From Streptomyces cucumeris (GTDB lineage Bacteria; Actinomycetota; Actinomycetes; Streptomycetales; Streptomycetaceae), in the NCBI RefSeq assembly GCF_024295805.1, contig NZ_JANCLX010000002.1:486293-550292 (forward strand): DNA of 64,000 bases. Direction: 5' to 3'. Of this stretch, positions 31,850-43,107 are shown piece after piece (within the stretch, counting starts at the first letter, position 1; each line of letters opens with the position of its first letter). The notes under the pieces were generated by a model. The model had not been told where the DNA came from, did not search any database, and saw nothing but the letters and a program-made list of their open reading frames with translations. A program made the translations under genes and the position numbers.

Positions 31850-33286
31850 GTGGCTGCGCAGACCTCGCCGACCGGACCGGGCCGGGCGACGCCCGAGGGG
31901 GCGAATCCCAAGCAGGCGAAGAAGGAAAGGATTCACTACCTCTATCTCGCCGTGATCGGCGCGGTGGCGCTCGGCATCGTGGTGGGCTTCGCGGCTCCCG
32001 ACGTGGCGGTGGAGCTGAAGCCCATCGGCACCGGCTTCGTGAACCTGATCAAGATGCTGATCTCGCCGATCATCTTCTGCACGATCGTGCTGGGCATCGG
32101 CTCGGTGCGGAAGGCCGCGAAGGTCGGCGCGGTCGGCGGGCTCGCCCTCGGCTACTTCCTGCTGATGTCGACCGTCGCCCTGGCCATCGGGCTGGTCGTC
32201 GGGAACATACTCGAGCCCGGCAGCGGGCTGCATATGAGTCATGAGGCGGCCCAGGCCGGGCAGAGCCAGGCCGAGGGTGCCAGCGAGTCCACCGCGGACT
32301 TCCTGCTCGGCATCATCCCCACCACCCTCGTCTCCGCCTTCACCTCCGAGACGGTGCTCCAGACCCTCTTCGTGGCGCTGCTGGTCGGCTTCGCGCTCCA
32401 GGCCCTGGGCCGCACGGGCGAGCCGGTGCTGCGCGGTATCGGCCACATCCAGCAGCTGGTCTTCAAACTGCTGTCGATGGTGATGTGGGCGGCGCCGGTC
32501 GGCGCGTTCGGCGCCATCGCGGCGGTCGTCGGCGAGACCGGTCTCGACGCGCTCAAGGCACTCGCCGTCATCATGATCGGCTTCTATGTCACCTGCGCCC
32601 TGTTCGTGGTGGTCGTGCTCGGCACCCTGCTGCGGCTGGTCGCGGGGGTCAATCTGTTCCTGCTGCTGAAGTACCTGGCGCGGGAGTTCCTGCTGATCCT
32701 GTCGACCTCGTCGTCGGAGTCCGCGCTGCCGCTGCTGATCGCCAAGATGGAGCACGCGGGAGTCAGCCGCCCGGTCGTCGGCATCACCGTGCCCACCGGC
32801 TACTCCTTCAACCTGGACGGCACCGCGATCTATCTGACGATGGCCTCGCTGTTCATCGCCGAGGCGATGGGCGACCCGCTCTCGATCGGCCAGCAGATCT
32901 CGCTGCTGGTGTTCATGATCGTGGCGTCGAAGGGTGCCGCCGGGGTCACCGGCGCGGGCATGGCGACCCTGGCCGGCGGCCTCCAGTCGCACCGCCCGGA
33001 ACTGGTCGACGGGGTCGGCCTGATCGTCGGTATCGACCGCTTCATGAGCGAGGCCCGCGCGCTGACCAACTTCGCGGGCAACGCGGTCGCCACCGTCCTC
33101 GTCGGCACCTGGACCAAGGAGATCGACAAGGAGCGGATGAACGAAGTCCTCTCCGGGCGGCTGCCGTTCGACGCCGAGGCGTTCGCCCAGGGCGGCGGCG
33201 GCCACGGCCCCGCGGACAGCGACTCCGGCGGCGGGGTGCCCGAGCAGCGCGGCGGTGACACGGCGAAGGAGCAGGTGCCCGCCTAG
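31850..33286 (+). CDS. dctA: DctA-type C4-dicarboxylate/proton (sodium) symporter
   Basis: 478 residues from GTG 31850, with GAAGGAGG about eight bases upstream; an in-frame GTG 22 codons earlier lacks an RBS. It is a DAACS-family transporter with eight helices and two re-entrant loops. Motifs are the serine-rich loop LSTSSSESALP, PTGYSFNLDGTAIYLTMASLFIA, VASKGAAGVTGAGMATLAG and FAGNAVATVLVGTW. It would import succinate, fumarate or malate. The adjacent DcuS/CitA-like kinase and regulator make a self-contained sense-and-import unit. The C-terminal tail is Gly/Asp-rich and disordered. Confidence 0.93.
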   Translation: MAAQTSPTGPGRATPEGANPKQAKKERIHYLYLAVIGAVALGIVVGFAAPDVAVELKPIGTGFVNLIKMLISPIIFCTIVLGIGSVRKAAKVGAVGGLALGYFLLMSTVALAIGLVVGNILEPGSGLHMSHEAAQAGQSQAEGASESTADFLLGIIPTTLVSAFTSETVLQTLFVALLVGFALQALGRTGEPVLRGIGHIQQLVFKLLSMVMWAAPVGAFGAIAAVVGETGLDALKALAVIMIGFYVTCALFVVVVLGTLLRLVAGVNLFLLLKYLAREFLLILSTSSSESALPLLIAKMEHAGVSRPVVGITVPTGYSFNLDGTAIYLTMASLFIAEAMGDPLSIGQQISLLVFMIVASKGAAGVTGAGMATLAGGLQSHRPELVDGVGLIVGIDRFMSEARALTNFAGNAVATVLVGTWTKEIDKERMNEVLSGRLPFDAEAFAQGGGGHGPADSDSGGGVPEQRGGDTAKEQVPA

Positions 33287-33328
33287 CGGCGCCCCGCTCC
33301 CGCCCCTTCCGTACGCCCCCGCGCGACC

Positions 33329-33362
33329 GCGGCCCCGCCCTCCTGAATCGGGGCGGGGCCGC
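33329..33362. terminator. Terminator between dctA and glgB
   Basis: GCGGCCCCGCCC (33329-33340) pairs perfectly with GGGCGGGGCCGC (33351-33362) around a ten-base loop. The genes on both sides converge on it. Confidence 0.8.
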
Positions 33363-33378
33363 TGCGCGGCAGGCTCGG

Positions 33379-35844
33379 CTAGACCGGCCGCAGCCAGACC
33401 GTGGCCAGCGGCGGCAGCACCGTGAGCACACTGGCGGGACGTCCGTGCCAGGGCGTGGCCTCCGCCTTCAGCGGCTCCGGGTTGGCCACCCCGCTGCCAC
33501 CGAATCGCTCCTGATCGGTGTTGAGCACCTCGTACCACTCCGCCGTCCCGCCCGGCACCCCGATGCGGTACTCATGGCGGACGACGGGGGAGAAGTTGCT
33601 GACGGCCAGCAGCGGGGCGCCGTCGGCGTCGAACCGCAGGAACGCGAACACGTTGTCCTCGCGCGCGTCCCCCTCCACCCAGGAGAAGCCCTCCGGAACG
33701 GTGTCCCGCTGCCACAGCGGGGGCGTGGCCGCGTAGACCCGGTTCAGCTCGCGCACCAGGTCCCGTACGCCCCGGTGGTCGGCCTCGGCGGAGTACGAGG
33801 GGTCCAGCAGCCACCAGTCCGGGCCGTGGCCCTCCGACCACTCAGCCCCCTGGGCGAACTCCTGCCCCATGAAGAGCAGTTGCTTGCCCGGATGGGCCCA
33901 CATGAAGCCCAGGTACGCACGGTGGTTGGCCCGCTGCTGCCACCAGTCGCCCGGCATCTTGGACACCAGCGCGCCCTTGCCGTGCACCACCTCGTCGTGC
34001 GAGATCGGCAGCACGTAGTTCTCGCTGTAGGCGTACACCATCGAGAAGGTCATCTCGTGGTGGTGGTATTTGCGGTGCACCGGCTCGTGTTCCACATAGC
34101 CCAGCGAGTCGTGCATCCAGCCCATGTTCCACTTCAGCCCGAACCCCAGACCGCCGAAACCACTGGCGCCCATGTGGTGGGTGGCGCGGGTGACCCCGTC
34201 CCAGGCGGTGGACTCCTCGGCGATGGTGACCACCCCGGGACAACGCCGGTAGACGGTGGCGTTCATCTCCTGGAGGAACGCCACGGCGTCCAGGTTCTCC
34301 CGGCCGCCGTGCGCGTTGGGCGCCCACTGGCCCGGCTCCCGGGAGTAGTCCAGGTAGAGCATCGAGGCCACGGCGTCCACCCGCAGCCCGTCGATATGGA
34401 ACTCCTCGCACCAGTAGACCGCGTTGGCCACCAGGAAGTTGCGCACCTCGGTGCGGCCGTAGTCGAACTCCAGCGTGCCCCAGTCCGGGTGGGCGGCCCG
34501 CCGCGGATCGGCGGGCTCGTACAGCGGACGGCCGTCGAACTCCGCCAGTGCCCAGGCGTCCCGCGGGAAATGGGCGGGCACCCAGTCCACCAGCACCCCG
34601 ATGCCCGCCTGGTGCAGGGCGTCCACCAGGTGCTTGAAGTCGTCCGGGGTGCCCAGCCGCGCGGTGGGCGCGTAGAAACCGGTGACCTGGTAGCCCCAGG
34701 AACCGCCGAACGGGTGCTCGGCCACCGGCATCAGTTCGACATGGGTGAAGCCCAGGTCCTTGACGTAGGCGGGGAGCTGCTGGGCCAGTTGGCGGTAGGT
34801 CAGCCCCGGCCGCCATGACGGCAGGTGCACCTCGTACACCGAGAACGGGGACTCGTGCACCCGTCCGCCCTGGCGCCGGGCCATCCAGATCTGGTCGCTC
34901 CACTGGTGGCGCGAGAGGTGCACCACCGAGGCCGTGGCGGGCGGGCACTCGGTACGCCGCGCCATCGGATCGGCGCGCACGGTGTGGCTGCCGTCGGGCC
35001 GGGTGATCTGGAACTTGTACAGCGCGCCCTCGCCGACCCCGGGCAGGAACAGCTCCCACACCCCGCTGCCGCCCAGCGAGCGCATCGGGAAGGCGGTGCC
35101 GTCCCAGTAGGTGAAGTCCCCGGTGACCCGCACCCCCAGCGCGTTGGGCGCCCAGACGGTGAATCGGGTCCCGGCCACCCCCTGGTGGGTCATCGGACGC
35201 GCGCCCAGCGCATGCCACAGCTCCTCGTGGCGGCCCTCGCCGATCAGATGCAGATCGAGTTCGCCGAGGGCGGGCAGGAAGCGGTAGGGGTCCTCCAGCT
35301 CCAGCTCGGTGCCCTCGTAGGCCACCAGCAGCCGGTAGTCGGGGATCTCCGTCAGCGGCAGCACACCGGCGAACAGCCCGTCGCCCTCGGAGCGCAGCCG
35401 CGCCCGCAGCCCGGTGGCGGTCACCGTCACCGAGCGGGCGTACGGGCGCAGCGCCCGGATCAGCACCCCGCCGCGCACCGGATGGGCGCCGAGCAGACCG
35501 TGCGGATCGTGGTGGGCGCCGCCGAGCAGCCGCCGCCGGTCGTCGTCGGAGAGGGCGGGCGCGGGCCGCACCCCGTGGTCGCCGTCGTCCCCCGGTACCG
35601 GATCGGGGCCGGGCGCGGGGCCGCTGACCGGGCGTCCGGTGACCGGCCGCGCCCCGGCCGCCGCGTCGCCCGTGCCGTCCGCCGGCTCCGTGCCGTCCCG
35701 GCGCACGGCGCGTGGGACGGGCGGGGAGCCGTAGGAGACACGGGACCCGGAGCGGTGCGGCCGGAAGGTCGGCGGGACCCCGGGGGCGGCGGGGTCCTGG
35801 CCCTCGCCGGGCTGGTGCGGACGGGACGGCGGACGTGCGGTCAC
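33379..35844 (-). CDS. glgB: 1,4-alpha-glucan branching enzyme
   Basis: 821 residues from GTG 35844, with GGGAGGA seven bases upstream. It adds alpha-1,6 branches to the glucan made by GlgE. A disordered ~100-residue N-terminus precedes an N1 domain, a CBM48 domain (about 215-310) and a GH13 barrel. The predicted nucleophile is Asp490 ([12 protein letters not shown]) and the acid/base Glu543 ([11 protein letters not shown]); [10 protein letters not shown] holds the third acid. The 53-residue spacing equals that of E. coli GlgB. Its start overlaps the pep2 stop (GTGA), so the two are translated together. Confidence 0.95.
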   Translation of the reverse strand: MTARPPSRPHQPGEGQDPAAPGVPPTFRPHRSGSRVSYGSPPVPRAVRRDGTEPADGTGDAAAGARPVTGRPVSGPAPGPDPVPGDDGDHGVRPAPALSDDDRRRLLGGAHHDPHGLLGAHPVRGGVLIRALRPYARSVTVTATGLRARLRSEGDGLFAGVLPLTEIPDYRLLVAYEGTELELEDPYRFLPALGELDLHLIGEGRHEELWHALGARPMTHQGVAGTRFTVWAPNALGVRVTGDFTYWDGTAFPMRSLGGSGVWELFLPGVGEGALYKFQITRPDGSHTVRADPMARRTECPPATASVVHLSRHQWSDQIWMARRQGGRVHESPFSVYEVHLPSWRPGLTYRQLAQQLPAYVKDLGFTHVELMPVAEHPFGGSWGYQVTGFYAPTARLGTPDDFKHLVDALHQAGIGVLVDWVPAHFPRDAWALAEFDGRPLYEPADPRRAAHPDWGTLEFDYGRTEVRNFLVANAVYWCEEFHIDGLRVDAVASMLYLDYSREPGQWAPNAHGGRENLDAVAFLQEMNATVYRRCPGVVTIAEESTAWDGVTRATHHMGASGFGGLGFGLKWNMGWMHDSLGYVEHEPVHRKYHHHEMTFSMVYAYSENYVLPISHDEVVHGKGALVSKMPGDWWQQRANHRAYLGFMWAHPGKQLLFMGQEFAQGAEWSEGHGPDWWLLDPSYSAEADHRGVRDLVRELNRVYAATPPLWQRDTVPEGFSWVEGDAREDNVFAFLRFDADGAPLLAVSNFSPVVRHEYRIGVPGGTAEWYEVLNTDQERFGGSGVANPEPLKAEATPWHGRPASVLTVLPPLATVWLRPV

Positions 35845-37391
35845 GGGGTGGTCCTCCCGGAGGTGTCGGTGGCGAGGCGCCGGATCGCGGTCATGGGGAC
35901 GGACAGCCAGTCGGGGCGGTGCCGGGCCTCGTAGAGGACTTCGTAGACGGCCTTGTCGGTCTCGTGGGCGCGCAGCAGCTCCGGTTCGTCGCGCGGATCG
36001 CTGCCGGACGCCTCGGCGTATCCCGCGCAGTAGGCGGCGCGGTTGCGCCCGGCCCACTCCTGGGGGTCGTCATGGCGGCCGACCGCGGCCGCGTAGTCGA
36101 AGGAGCGCAGCATCCCCGCGATATCGCGCACCGGGGGCTGCGGACGGCGGCGTTCGGCCAGCGGCCGGGACGGTTCGCCCTCGAAGTCGATCAGCGACCA
36201 GCGGCCGTCGCCCCCGCCGGGGGCCGCCGCGGTCAGCAGCGCCTGGCCGAGGTGCAGATCGCCGTGGATGCGCTGGGCCGACCAGGTGCGGCCCGCGCGG
36301 CCGAGCGCGGCGAGGTCCTCGTAGGCGTTGTGCAGTGCGGCGCGGTAGGGCTGGAGCGCGGGTACGGCGGCCGCGGCCGAGTCCAGCCGCTCGCTCATGG
36401 CGGCCGCCAGGTGCTCGATCTGACGGCGGCGCAGCACCGAGGTGGGCAGTGCGCGGGCCATCGCGAGGTGCACCTCGGCGGTGGCGTGGCCGAGTGCGCG
36501 GGCGGCCTCGGTGAAGTCGCCCCGTACGGCCAGGGCGTCCAGCGCCAGCCGCCAGCCGTCGGCGGAGCCCGCCAGATACGGCTGGAGCACCCCGAGGGTG
36601 AACGGCTCCGGCCGCGGCCCGGCGCCGTCGGCGGGCGGCGCGGCCTCGAACCAGGCGGCGGGCGCGGGGACCCGGGTGCAGTCGGTGCGGGCCAGGGCCA
36701 GCGGAAGTTCCAGGTCGGGATTGGTGCCGGGGCTGACCCGCCGGAAGAGTTTGAGAATAAACGTATCGCCATAGACCACCGAGGAATTGGACTGCTCGGC
36801 GGTCATCAGCCGCGGGGCGAGGACGGAGGGAATGGCGGTGGCCGGTTCCCGGACGAAGCGCAGCGGACCCAGCCGGCCGGGCACCCGCAGCCGCTCCAGC
36901 AGCAGTGCGGCGAGGCGGGGATCGCAGAGCGCCTCGTACAGGGTGCGTCCGTCCAGCGGTCCGCCGTCCGGGCGTCCCACCAGCGCCGGGGCCAGCGGTG
37001 GCGGCAGCGCCGAACGCACCCCCAGCAGGATCTGGTAGCAGTCGCTGGCCGTCGCGCCGCGCCGGTGGCCGCAGCCGTAGCCGTGCCGGTGGCCGGGTGG
37101 CTCCGGCTGCTGGGCGCGGATCAGCAGATGGAGCAGTCCGGGGGTGGCGCCGCCCGCCGCGCAGGGCAGTAACTCGGTGGCGGACACGAGGGCGAAACCG
37201 GTGACCGGGCGCCCCTTGCCCGCGAACCAGCGCTGCCGGGGGAGCCACTCGGAGAGCAGCGGGGCGAGTGAGGCGAGCAGCCCGCCCCCGTCCGCCGCCG
37301 CGGTGGTGCCCGCGGTGGCGGACGGGGGGTGGGCCCGCGGTACTGCGGTCGGCGGGTGGTGTGCCCCCCGGGAGAACGGAGCTTCCGGCAT
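35841..37391 (-). CDS. pep2: Maltokinase (Pep2/Mak) with a TTA codon
   Basis: 516 residues from ATG (MPEAPFSRG), with GGAAAGGA upstream. It phosphorylates maltose with ATP to maltose-1-phosphate, the GlgE donor. Features are the N-terminal [17 protein letters not shown] typical of maltokinases, [19 protein letters not shown], the catalytic HGDLHLGQ and the metal site LIDFEGEP. Leu74 is encoded by TTA (complement of 37170-37172), the only one I found in the glycogen genes. Expression of pep2-glgB may thus depend on the bldA tRNA. A hairpin ends treS upstream, so pep2 probably has its own promoter in the 281-base gap. Confidence 0.93.
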   Translation of the reverse strand: MPEAPFSRGAHHPPTAVPRAHPPSATAGTTAAADGGGLLASLAPLLSEWLPRQRWFAGKGRPVTGFALVSATELLPCAAGGATPGLLHLLIRAQQPEPPGHRHGYGCGHRRGATASDCYQILLGVRSALPPPLAPALVGRPDGGPLDGRTLYEALCDPRLAALLLERLRVPGRLGPLRFVREPATAIPSVLAPRLMTAEQSNSSVVYGDTFILKLFRRVSPGTNPDLELPLALARTDCTRVPAPAAWFEAAPPADGAGPRPEPFTLGVLQPYLAGSADGWRLALDALAVRGDFTEAARALGHATAEVHLAMARALPTSVLRRRQIEHLAAAMSERLDSAAAAVPALQPYRAALHNAYEDLAALGRAGRTWSAQRIHGDLHLGQALLTAAAPGGGDGRWSLIDFEGEPSRPLAERRRPQPPVRDIAGMLRSFDYAAAVGRHDDPQEWAGRNRAAYCAGYAEASGSDPRDEPELLRAHETDKAVYEVLYEARHRPDWLSVPMTAIRRLATDTSGRTTP

Positions 37392-37493
37392 GGCGTCGCG
37401 TCCTTTCCCCGGGCACACGACAGATCAGGGCAAAGTGTCCCGGATTGCGGCATTGACTGTGCGACGGTGCGGGACGTGTCGGGCGAGGATCGT

Positions 37494-37556
37494 CCGTACG
37501 GTACGTACGGGGTGCGCGATCGGCTCCGCCTGTGGCGGTCCTATGTGGCGGTCCTA
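37494..37556. promoter_or_regulatory. Dyad and 13-bp tandem repeat upstream of pep2
   Basis: CCGTACG (37494-37500) and CGTACGG (37504-37510) form a dyad around GTA. Beyond it TGTGGCGGTCCTA occurs twice in perfect tandem (37531-37543, 37544-37556). Both lie 100-165 bases upstream of the pep2 start, between the treS terminator and pep2, where a promoter-proximal regulator could bind. Confidence 0.4.
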
Positions 37557-37586
37557 GGACAGAGTGCCCATGACGGGGTGTCGAAA

Positions 37587-37623
37587 ACGCCCGTACGCGC
37601 CCTGGGGGGACGCGTACGGGCGT
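37587..37623 (-). terminator. Intrinsic terminator after treS
   Basis: ACGCCCGTACGCG (37587-37599) and CGCGTACGGGCGT (37611-37623) are exact complements with an 11-base loop. Read on the minus strand, the stem is followed directly by TTTTC. It separates the glgE-treS transcript from pep2-glgB. Confidence 0.8.
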
Positions 37624-37672
37624 GGGTGCCGCGTTCGGTGGCCGAAACCCGATGGGGGTCCGGCGGGTGGGC

Positions 37673-39412
37673 TCAGTCGGCCCGGTGCACCGCGGAGCTC
37701 TCGTTGCGCCGCAGCCGGAACCAGTAGAAGCCGTGTCCGGCCAGGGTCAGCAGATACGGCAGCTCACCGATGGCCGGGAAGCGGACCCCGCCGATCAGCT
37801 CAACGGGATGGCGTCCGGCGAAGGACTGCAGGTCCAGCTCGGTGGGCTGGGCGAAGCGCGAGAAGTTGTTCACGCACAGCACCAGGTCGTCCTCGCCGTC
37901 CCGGGCGGCGGGCGTCTCGCGCAGGAAGGCGAGCACGGCCGGGTTGGAGGAGGGCAGCTCGGTGTAGGTGCCCAGGCCGAAGGCGGGGTTCTGCTTACGG
38001 ATCTCGATCATCCGGCGGGTCCAGTGGAGCAGTGAGGAGGGGCTGCTCATGGACGCTTCCACATTGGTGACCTGGTAGCCGTAGACCGGGTCCATGATGG
38101 TCGGCAGGAACAGCCGCCCCGGGTCGCAGGAGGAGAACCCCGCGTTGCGGTCGGGGGTCCACTGCATGGGGGTGCGGACGGCGTCGCGGTCGCCGAGCCA
38201 GATGTTGTCGCCCATGCCGATCTCATCGCCGTAGTAGAGGATCGGCGACCCGGGCAGGGACAGCAGCAGTGCGGTGAACAGCTCGATCTGGTTGCGGTCG
38301 TTGTCCAGCAGCGGGGCCAGTCGCCGCCGGATGCCGATGTTGGCGCGCATCCGCGGATCCTTGGCGTACTCCGCGTACATGTAGTCGCGCTCTTCGTCGG
38401 TGACCATCTCGAGCGTCAGCTCGTCGTGGTTGCGCAGGAAGATGCCCCACTGACAGCCGGACGGGATGGCCGGGGTCTTGGCGAGGATCTCGGAGACCGG
38501 GTAGCGCGACTCACGGCGCACCGCCATGAAGATGCGCGGCATCACCGGGAAGTGGAAGGCCATATGGCACTCGTCGCCGCCCGCCGCGTAGTCGCCGAAG
38601 TAGTCGACGACGTCCTCCGGCCACTGATTGGCCTCGGCCAGCAGCACGGTGTCGGGGTAGTGGGCGTCGATCTCGGCCCGGACGCGCCGGAGCATCTCAT
38701 GGGTCCGGGGCAGGTTCTCGCAGTCGGTGCCTTCCTCGGCATACAGATACGGGACGGCGTCGAGCCGGAATCCGTCGATACCGAGGTCCAGCCAGAAGCG
38801 CAGGGCGGCCAGTACTTCTTCCTGGACGGCCGGGTTCTCGAAGTTGAGGTCCGGCTGGTGCGAGAAGAAGCGGTGCCAGTAGTACTGCTTGCGTACCGGA
38901 TCAAAGGTCCAGTTGGAGGTCTCGGTGTCGACGAAGATGATGCGGGCGTCCTGGTACTGCTTGTCGTCATCGGCCCAGACGTAGTAGTCGCCGTAGGGTC
39001 CGTCCGGGTCGCTGCGGGACTCCTGGAACCACGGATGCTGATCGCTGGTGTGGTTCATGACGAAGTCGATGATCACGCGCATCCCGCGCTGGTGCGCGGC
39101 GTCGACGAATTCGACGAAGTCGGCGAGGTCACCGAACTCCGGCAGCACGGCCGTGTAGTCCGACACGTCGTAGCCGCCGTCCCGCAGCGGCGAGGCGAAG
39201 AACGGCGGGAGCCAGAGGCAGTCCACGCCCAGCCACTGGAGGTAGTCCAGTTTGGCCGTGATTCCCTTGAGGTCCCCGACGCCGTCGCCGTTGCTGTCCT
39301 GGAAGGAGCGGACCAGGACCTCGTAGAAGACGGCGCGCTTGAACCAGTCGGGGTCACGGTCCTTGGCGGGCGTGTCCTCGAAGGTGTCCGGTACGGGCTC
39401 GTTGACGATCAT
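37673..39412 (-). CDS. treS: Trehalose synthase (maltose alpha-D-glucosyltransferase)
   Basis: 579 residues. It interconverts trehalose and maltose by an intramolecular rearrangement, supplying maltose to Pep2. It is a GH13 enzyme: [37 protein letters not shown], the nucleophile in [17 protein letters not shown], the acid in [18 protein letters not shown] and [13 protein letters not shown]. Length and the AEANQWPED motif fit TreS rather than alpha-glucosidase. No maltokinase domain is fused to it. The ATG overlaps the glgE stop (ATGA). Confidence 0.95.
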   Translation of the reverse strand: MIVNEPVPDTFEDTPAKDRDPDWFKRAVFYEVLVRSFQDSNGDGVGDLKGITAKLDYLQWLGVDCLWLPPFFASPLRDGGYDVSDYTAVLPEFGDLADFVEFVDAAHQRGMRVIIDFVMNHTSDQHPWFQESRSDPDGPYGDYYVWADDDKQYQDARIIFVDTETSNWTFDPVRKQYYWHRFFSHQPDLNFENPAVQEEVLAALRFWLDLGIDGFRLDAVPYLYAEEGTDCENLPRTHEMLRRVRAEIDAHYPDTVLLAEANQWPEDVVDYFGDYAAGGDECHMAFHFPVMPRIFMAVRRESRYPVSEILAKTPAIPSGCQWGIFLRNHDELTLEMVTDEERDYMYAEYAKDPRMRANIGIRRRLAPLLDNDRNQIELFTALLLSLPGSPILYYGDEIGMGDNIWLGDRDAVRTPMQWTPDRNAGFSSCDPGRLFLPTIMDPVYGYQVTNVEASMSSPSSLLHWTRRMIEIRKQNPAFGLGTYTELPSSNPAVLAFLRETPAARDGEDDLVLCVNNFSRFAQPTELDLQSFAGRHPVELIGGVRFPAIGELPYLLTLAGHGFYWFRLRRNESSAVHRAD

Positions 39413-41493
39413 GGTGTGGGTGACCCTCCGATCGGTGAGGACGGTCGCAGGGAGAAGATGTGCGCGGGAGCCGGCTCACGCCCCGGCTCCAGGCGCACAT
39501 AGTTGTCCCTGCCCCAGTGATAGGTCTCGCCGGTGAGCTCGTCGCGCACCGGGACGGACTCGTGCCATTCCAGGCCGAGTTCCGGCATGTTCAACGAGAC
39601 CGTCGCCTCCTGGGTGTGGTGGGGGTCCAGGTTGACGACGGTGAGTACGCACGAGTCGCCCGCGCGCTTGGAGTAGACGATGACGGAGTCGTTGTCGGCG
39701 TGGTGGAATCTGAGGTTGCGCAGCCGGCGCAGGGCCGGATGGCGGCGGCGCACCCGGTTCAGCCGGGTGATCAGCGGGGTGAGGGTGCGCCCCCCGCGCT
39801 CGGCGGCGGCCCAGTCGCGCGGCCGCAGTTCGTACTTCTCAGAGTCCAGGTACTCCTCGCTCCCGGCGCGCAGCGCGGTGTTCTCGCACAGCTCGAAGCC
39901 CGCGTAGACGCCCCAGGTGGGGGAGAGGGTGGCGGCCAGCACCGCGCGTGCGGCGAAGGCCGGACGGCCGCCTTCCTGGAGGTAGGCGTGCAGGATGTCG
40001 GGGGTGTTCACGAAGAGGTTGGGCCGCATCCAGGCGGCGGCGTCCCCGGACAGCCCGGTGAGGTACTCGGTGAGCTCCTGCTTGGTGTTGCGCCAGGTGA
40101 AGTAGGTGTACGACTGCTGGAAGCCGATCGCGCCGAGGGTGTTCATCATCGCCGGGCGGGTGAACGCCTCGGCGAGGAAGAGCACATCGGGGTCGGTGCG
40201 GTTGATGTCGCCGATCACCTTCTCCCAGAACACCACGGGCTTGGTGTGCGGATTGTCCACCCGGAAGATCCGCACCCCGTGGGACATCCAGAACCGCAGC
40301 ACCCGCTCGGTCTCCCGGACGATCCCGGCGAAGTCCTGGTCGAAGGCGATCGGATAGATGTCCTGGTACTTCTTGGGCGGGTTCTCGGCGTGTGCCACGG
40401 TGCCGTCGGCGCGCTGATGGAACCACTCGGGGTGCTTGGCCACCCAGGGGTGGTCCGGTGAGCACTGGAGCGCGAAGTCCAGCGCCACCTCCATCCGCAG
40501 TTCCTGCGCCCGCGCCACGAAGTGGTCGAAGTCCTCCAGGGTGCCCAGGTCGGGGTGGACCGCGTCATGTCCGCCCTCGGCCGAGCCGATCGCCCAGGGC
40601 GAGCCCACGTCGTACGGGCCCGCGGAGAGCGTGTTGTTGGGGCCTTTGCGGAAGGCGGTGCCGATGGGGTGGACGGGTGGCAGATAGACCACGTCGAACC
40701 CGGCCGCGGCCACGGCGGGCAGCCGCTCGGCGGCGGTGCGCAGGGTGCCGCTGACGGGTCTGCGCCCCTCGGCCACCTTGGCCCCCTCCGAGCGCGGGAA
40801 CAGCTCGTACCAGGAGCCGAACAGCGCGCGCTCCCGCTCGACCTGGAGCGGCATCGGACGCGAGGAGGTGACCAGCTCGCGCAGCGGATGGCGGTCCAGG
40901 GCATCGGTGACGTCGGGGGCGAGGGCGGCGGCCAGCCGGTCGGCCACCGGGCGCCGCTCGTCGCGCAGTCCGTCGACCGCGCCGAGCACCGCCTCCCGGC
41001 CGTCGTTCTTGGGCACTCCGGCGGCGGCCCGCTCATGCAGCGCGGCGCCCTCCGCCAGCACCAGATCGGTGTCGATCCCGGCCGGGATCTTGATCCCGGC
41101 GTGATGGCGCCAGGTGGCGACCGGGTCGCTCCACGCCTCGACCGTGTACGACCAGCGGCCGGGCGCACCGGGGGTGATCTCGGCACCCCAGCGGTCGCTG
41201 CCGGGGGCGAGTTCGCGCATCGGGGTCCACGGGCCGATGCGTCCGGCCGGATCGCGGAGGATGACATTGGCACTGACCGCGTCATGCCCCTCCCGGAACA
41301 CGGTGGCGCTGACCTCGAAGGTCTCGTCCACCACCGCCTTGGCGGGGCGGCGGCCGCAGTCGATCAGCGGGCGGATGTCCAGGACGGGAATGCGACCGAT
41401 CATAGGATCACCTGACGGCGTTGCGGGTGTATGTGCTTCGGCGGCTTTTGTCCTTTGTATCGGTTCTGTCGCCGGGCGACGGGTTGCGGGCAT
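39409..41493 (-). CDS. glgE: Alpha-1,4-glucan:maltose-1-phosphate maltosyltransferase GlgE
   Basis: 694 residues starting [11 protein letters not shown], as in the Streptomyces GlgE I remember, with CAGGAGC before the ATG. It transfers maltosyl units from maltose-1-phosphate to the end of a linear alpha-glucan. The N-terminal Ig-like domain ([23 protein letters not shown]) leads to a GH13_3 barrel with predicted nucleophile Asp413 ([12 protein letters not shown]) and acid/base Glu442 (FLAEAFTRP). Their 29-residue spacing equals that of the characterised enzyme (394/423). [11 protein letters not shown] and [17 protein letters not shown] are diagnostic. It is first in the glgE-treS unit. Confidence 0.95.
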   Translation of the reverse strand: MPATRRPATEPIQRTKAAEAHTPATPSGDPMIGRIPVLDIRPLIDCGRRPAKAVVDETFEVSATVFREGHDAVSANVILRDPAGRIGPWTPMRELAPGSDRWGAEITPGAPGRWSYTVEAWSDPVATWRHHAGIKIPAGIDTDLVLAEGAALHERAAAGVPKNDGREAVLGAVDGLRDERRPVADRLAAALAPDVTDALDRHPLRELVTSSRPMPLQVERERALFGSWYELFPRSEGAKVAEGRRPVSGTLRTAAERLPAVAAAGFDVVYLPPVHPIGTAFRKGPNNTLSAGPYDVGSPWAIGSAEGGHDAVHPDLGTLEDFDHFVARAQELRMEVALDFALQCSPDHPWVAKHPEWFHQRADGTVAHAENPPKKYQDIYPIAFDQDFAGIVRETERVLRFWMSHGVRIFRVDNPHTKPVVFWEKVIGDINRTDPDVLFLAEAFTRPAMMNTLGAIGFQQSYTYFTWRNTKQELTEYLTGLSGDAAAWMRPNLFVNTPDILHAYLQEGGRPAFAARAVLAATLSPTWGVYAGFELCENTALRAGSEEYLDSEKYELRPRDWAAAERGGRTLTPLITRLNRVRRRHPALRRLRNLRFHHADNDSVIVYSKRAGDSCVLTVVNLDPHHTQEATVSLNMPELGLEWHESVPVRDELTGETYHWGRDNYVRLEPGREPAPAHIFSLRPSSPIGGSPTP

Positions 41494-41683
41494 GACAGCT
41501 CCTGTCCGCGTTCACTCTGGTGGGCGGATGGGGTCGGCCATGGGGGCGCGCTGGGACAGCCTTCCCATACGGCGGCACCGGGCGACCTTCCGGGTTCCCG
41601 TGAACCACCGGTTCGTAACGCCGGGTACACGGACCGGCCCCGCGCGTGGCGGGGCCGTCCAGGCGGATGAGTACGCGGGTACG

Positions 41684-42958
41684 TCAGTTGGCCACCCTCA
41701 GTAGACGGTTCGGGGAGCCCGGTCCCGCGTTCCGGACGGCGCCCCTGGCCGCGGCGGCCGTCAGGGCGGCGCTCACCCGGGCCGGGGAGGCCGACCGGTG
41801 GGCGGCCAGGTACAGCGCGGCGGCACCCGCCGCATGCGGTGCGGCCATCGAGGTGCCGGACCGGGTGGCCGCCGCCGTATCGCTCTCGTTCGAGGCCGAG
41901 ACGATCCGGTCGCCGGGCGCGAACAGGTCGACGGCGGGGCCCCAGTTGGAGAACGCCGGACGCCGGTCGAAGCGGTCGGTGGCCCCGACCGTGAGGGCCT
42001 CCCGCACCCGGCCGGGCGAGAAGGTCCCGGCGCCCAGACCCTCGTTGCCCGCCGCGACCGTGAAGGTGAGTCCGGAGGCGACCCCGGTCCGCACCGCGGC
42101 GTCCCACGCGGGCACCGGTGCCGGATCCGTCGTCCCCAGGCTCAGATTGACGACCGCGGGCCGCACCGCGTGCCGCAGCACCCAGTCGAGCCCGGCGAGC
42201 ACCTGCGCGCTGGTGCCCCGGCCGCGGTCGTCCAGCACCCGGACGGCCACCACCTCGGCGCGCTTGGCCACGCCGAAGCGGGTGCCCGCCGCGGTGGCGG
42301 CCACATGGGTGCCGTGGCCGTTGCCGTCCTCGGCCACCGGATCGTCGTCGACGAAGTCCCAGCCGGAGCGGGCCCGGCCGCCGAAGTCCCGGTGGGAGGT
42401 GCGCACCCCGGAGTCGATGACGTAGACCGTGACACCGCGCCCGCCGTCCGCGGGCGCGGTGTACGCCCCGTCCAGGGTGCGTTCCGGGGATCCGTCCGGC
42501 AGAGGTGTTCCGGCGGCCGGCCGGTCGATCCGGTCCAGACCCCAGGACGGGGGAAAGGGGTGGGTGCGCGGGGTGTCGCCCGAGGGTCTGTGCGCGGTGG
42601 CGGCCGCGCGCAGCGACACCGCCGCGTCCGGGGTCACCGAGGCCACCGCCGGATCGGCCGCGAGCCGTCTCGCCTGTGCCGCGTCCGCGCGTATCGCGAA
42701 GCCGTCGAGCGCGGTGCGGTAGGTGCGGCGGATGCTCACCCCGTAGCGCTCCACGGTCTTCCGGGCCTGTCCGGAGGAGGCCGGCGGTGTCCCCGGCCCC
42801 CGTTTGAGCGCCACGATCCAACCGCCGTCCGCCGCCGTGTCCGGATGCGGCCCCCGGGCGGGGACGGCCGGGGCGGGCGGTGCCAGCGCCAGCACCGCCG
42901 CCGCGGCGGCGGCCAGCGCCCCCGCCGTCCGGCGGTGGCGCCCACGGGTGTGTGCCAT
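41684..42958 (-). CDS. Secreted subtilisin-like (S8) serine protease
   Basis: 424 residues. A signal peptide (MAHTRGRHRRTAGALAAAAAAVLALAPPAPA) precedes an I9-type inhibitor propeptide (about 45-115, GWIVALKRGPGTP, then YRTALDGFAIRAD). The catalytic domain carries the triad Asp (VYVIDSGVRTSH), His (GNGHGTHVAATAAG), oxyanion Asn (VAAGNEGLG) and Ser (GTSMAAPHAAGAAALYL). It should be exported and self-processed. It ends without an extra C-terminal domain. The 190-base gap to glgE holds no recognisable site. Confidence 0.92.
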   Translation of the reverse strand: MAHTRGRHRRTAGALAAAAAAVLALAPPAPAVPARGPHPDTAADGGWIVALKRGPGTPPASSGQARKTVERYGVSIRRTYRTALDGFAIRADAAQARRLAADPAVASVTPDAAVSLRAAATAHRPSGDTPRTHPFPPSWGLDRIDRPAAGTPLPDGSPERTLDGAYTAPADGGRGVTVYVIDSGVRTSHRDFGGRARSGWDFVDDDPVAEDGNGHGTHVAATAAGTRFGVAKRAEVVAVRVLDDRGRGTSAQVLAGLDWVLRHAVRPAVVNLSLGTTDPAPVPAWDAAVRTGVASGLTFTVAAGNEGLGAGTFSPGRVREALTVGATDRFDRRPAFSNWGPAVDLFAPGDRIVSASNESDTAAATRSGTSMAAPHAAGAAALYLAAHRSASPARVSAALTAAAARGAVRNAGPGSPNRLLRVAN

Positions 42959-43107
42959 GGGTCGAACCCCCTCCCCGAGTCACGTGGCGTCAGCGTCTCG
43001 TGACGGCAAAGATCCGGACAAGGGCGCACCCGGGGGCGGAATCGGCCATATCGACCGCGCGCGGAGTGCGGAGGGTTGCGGTGGTTACCGGCCTTTCCAC
43101 GCGGTGG

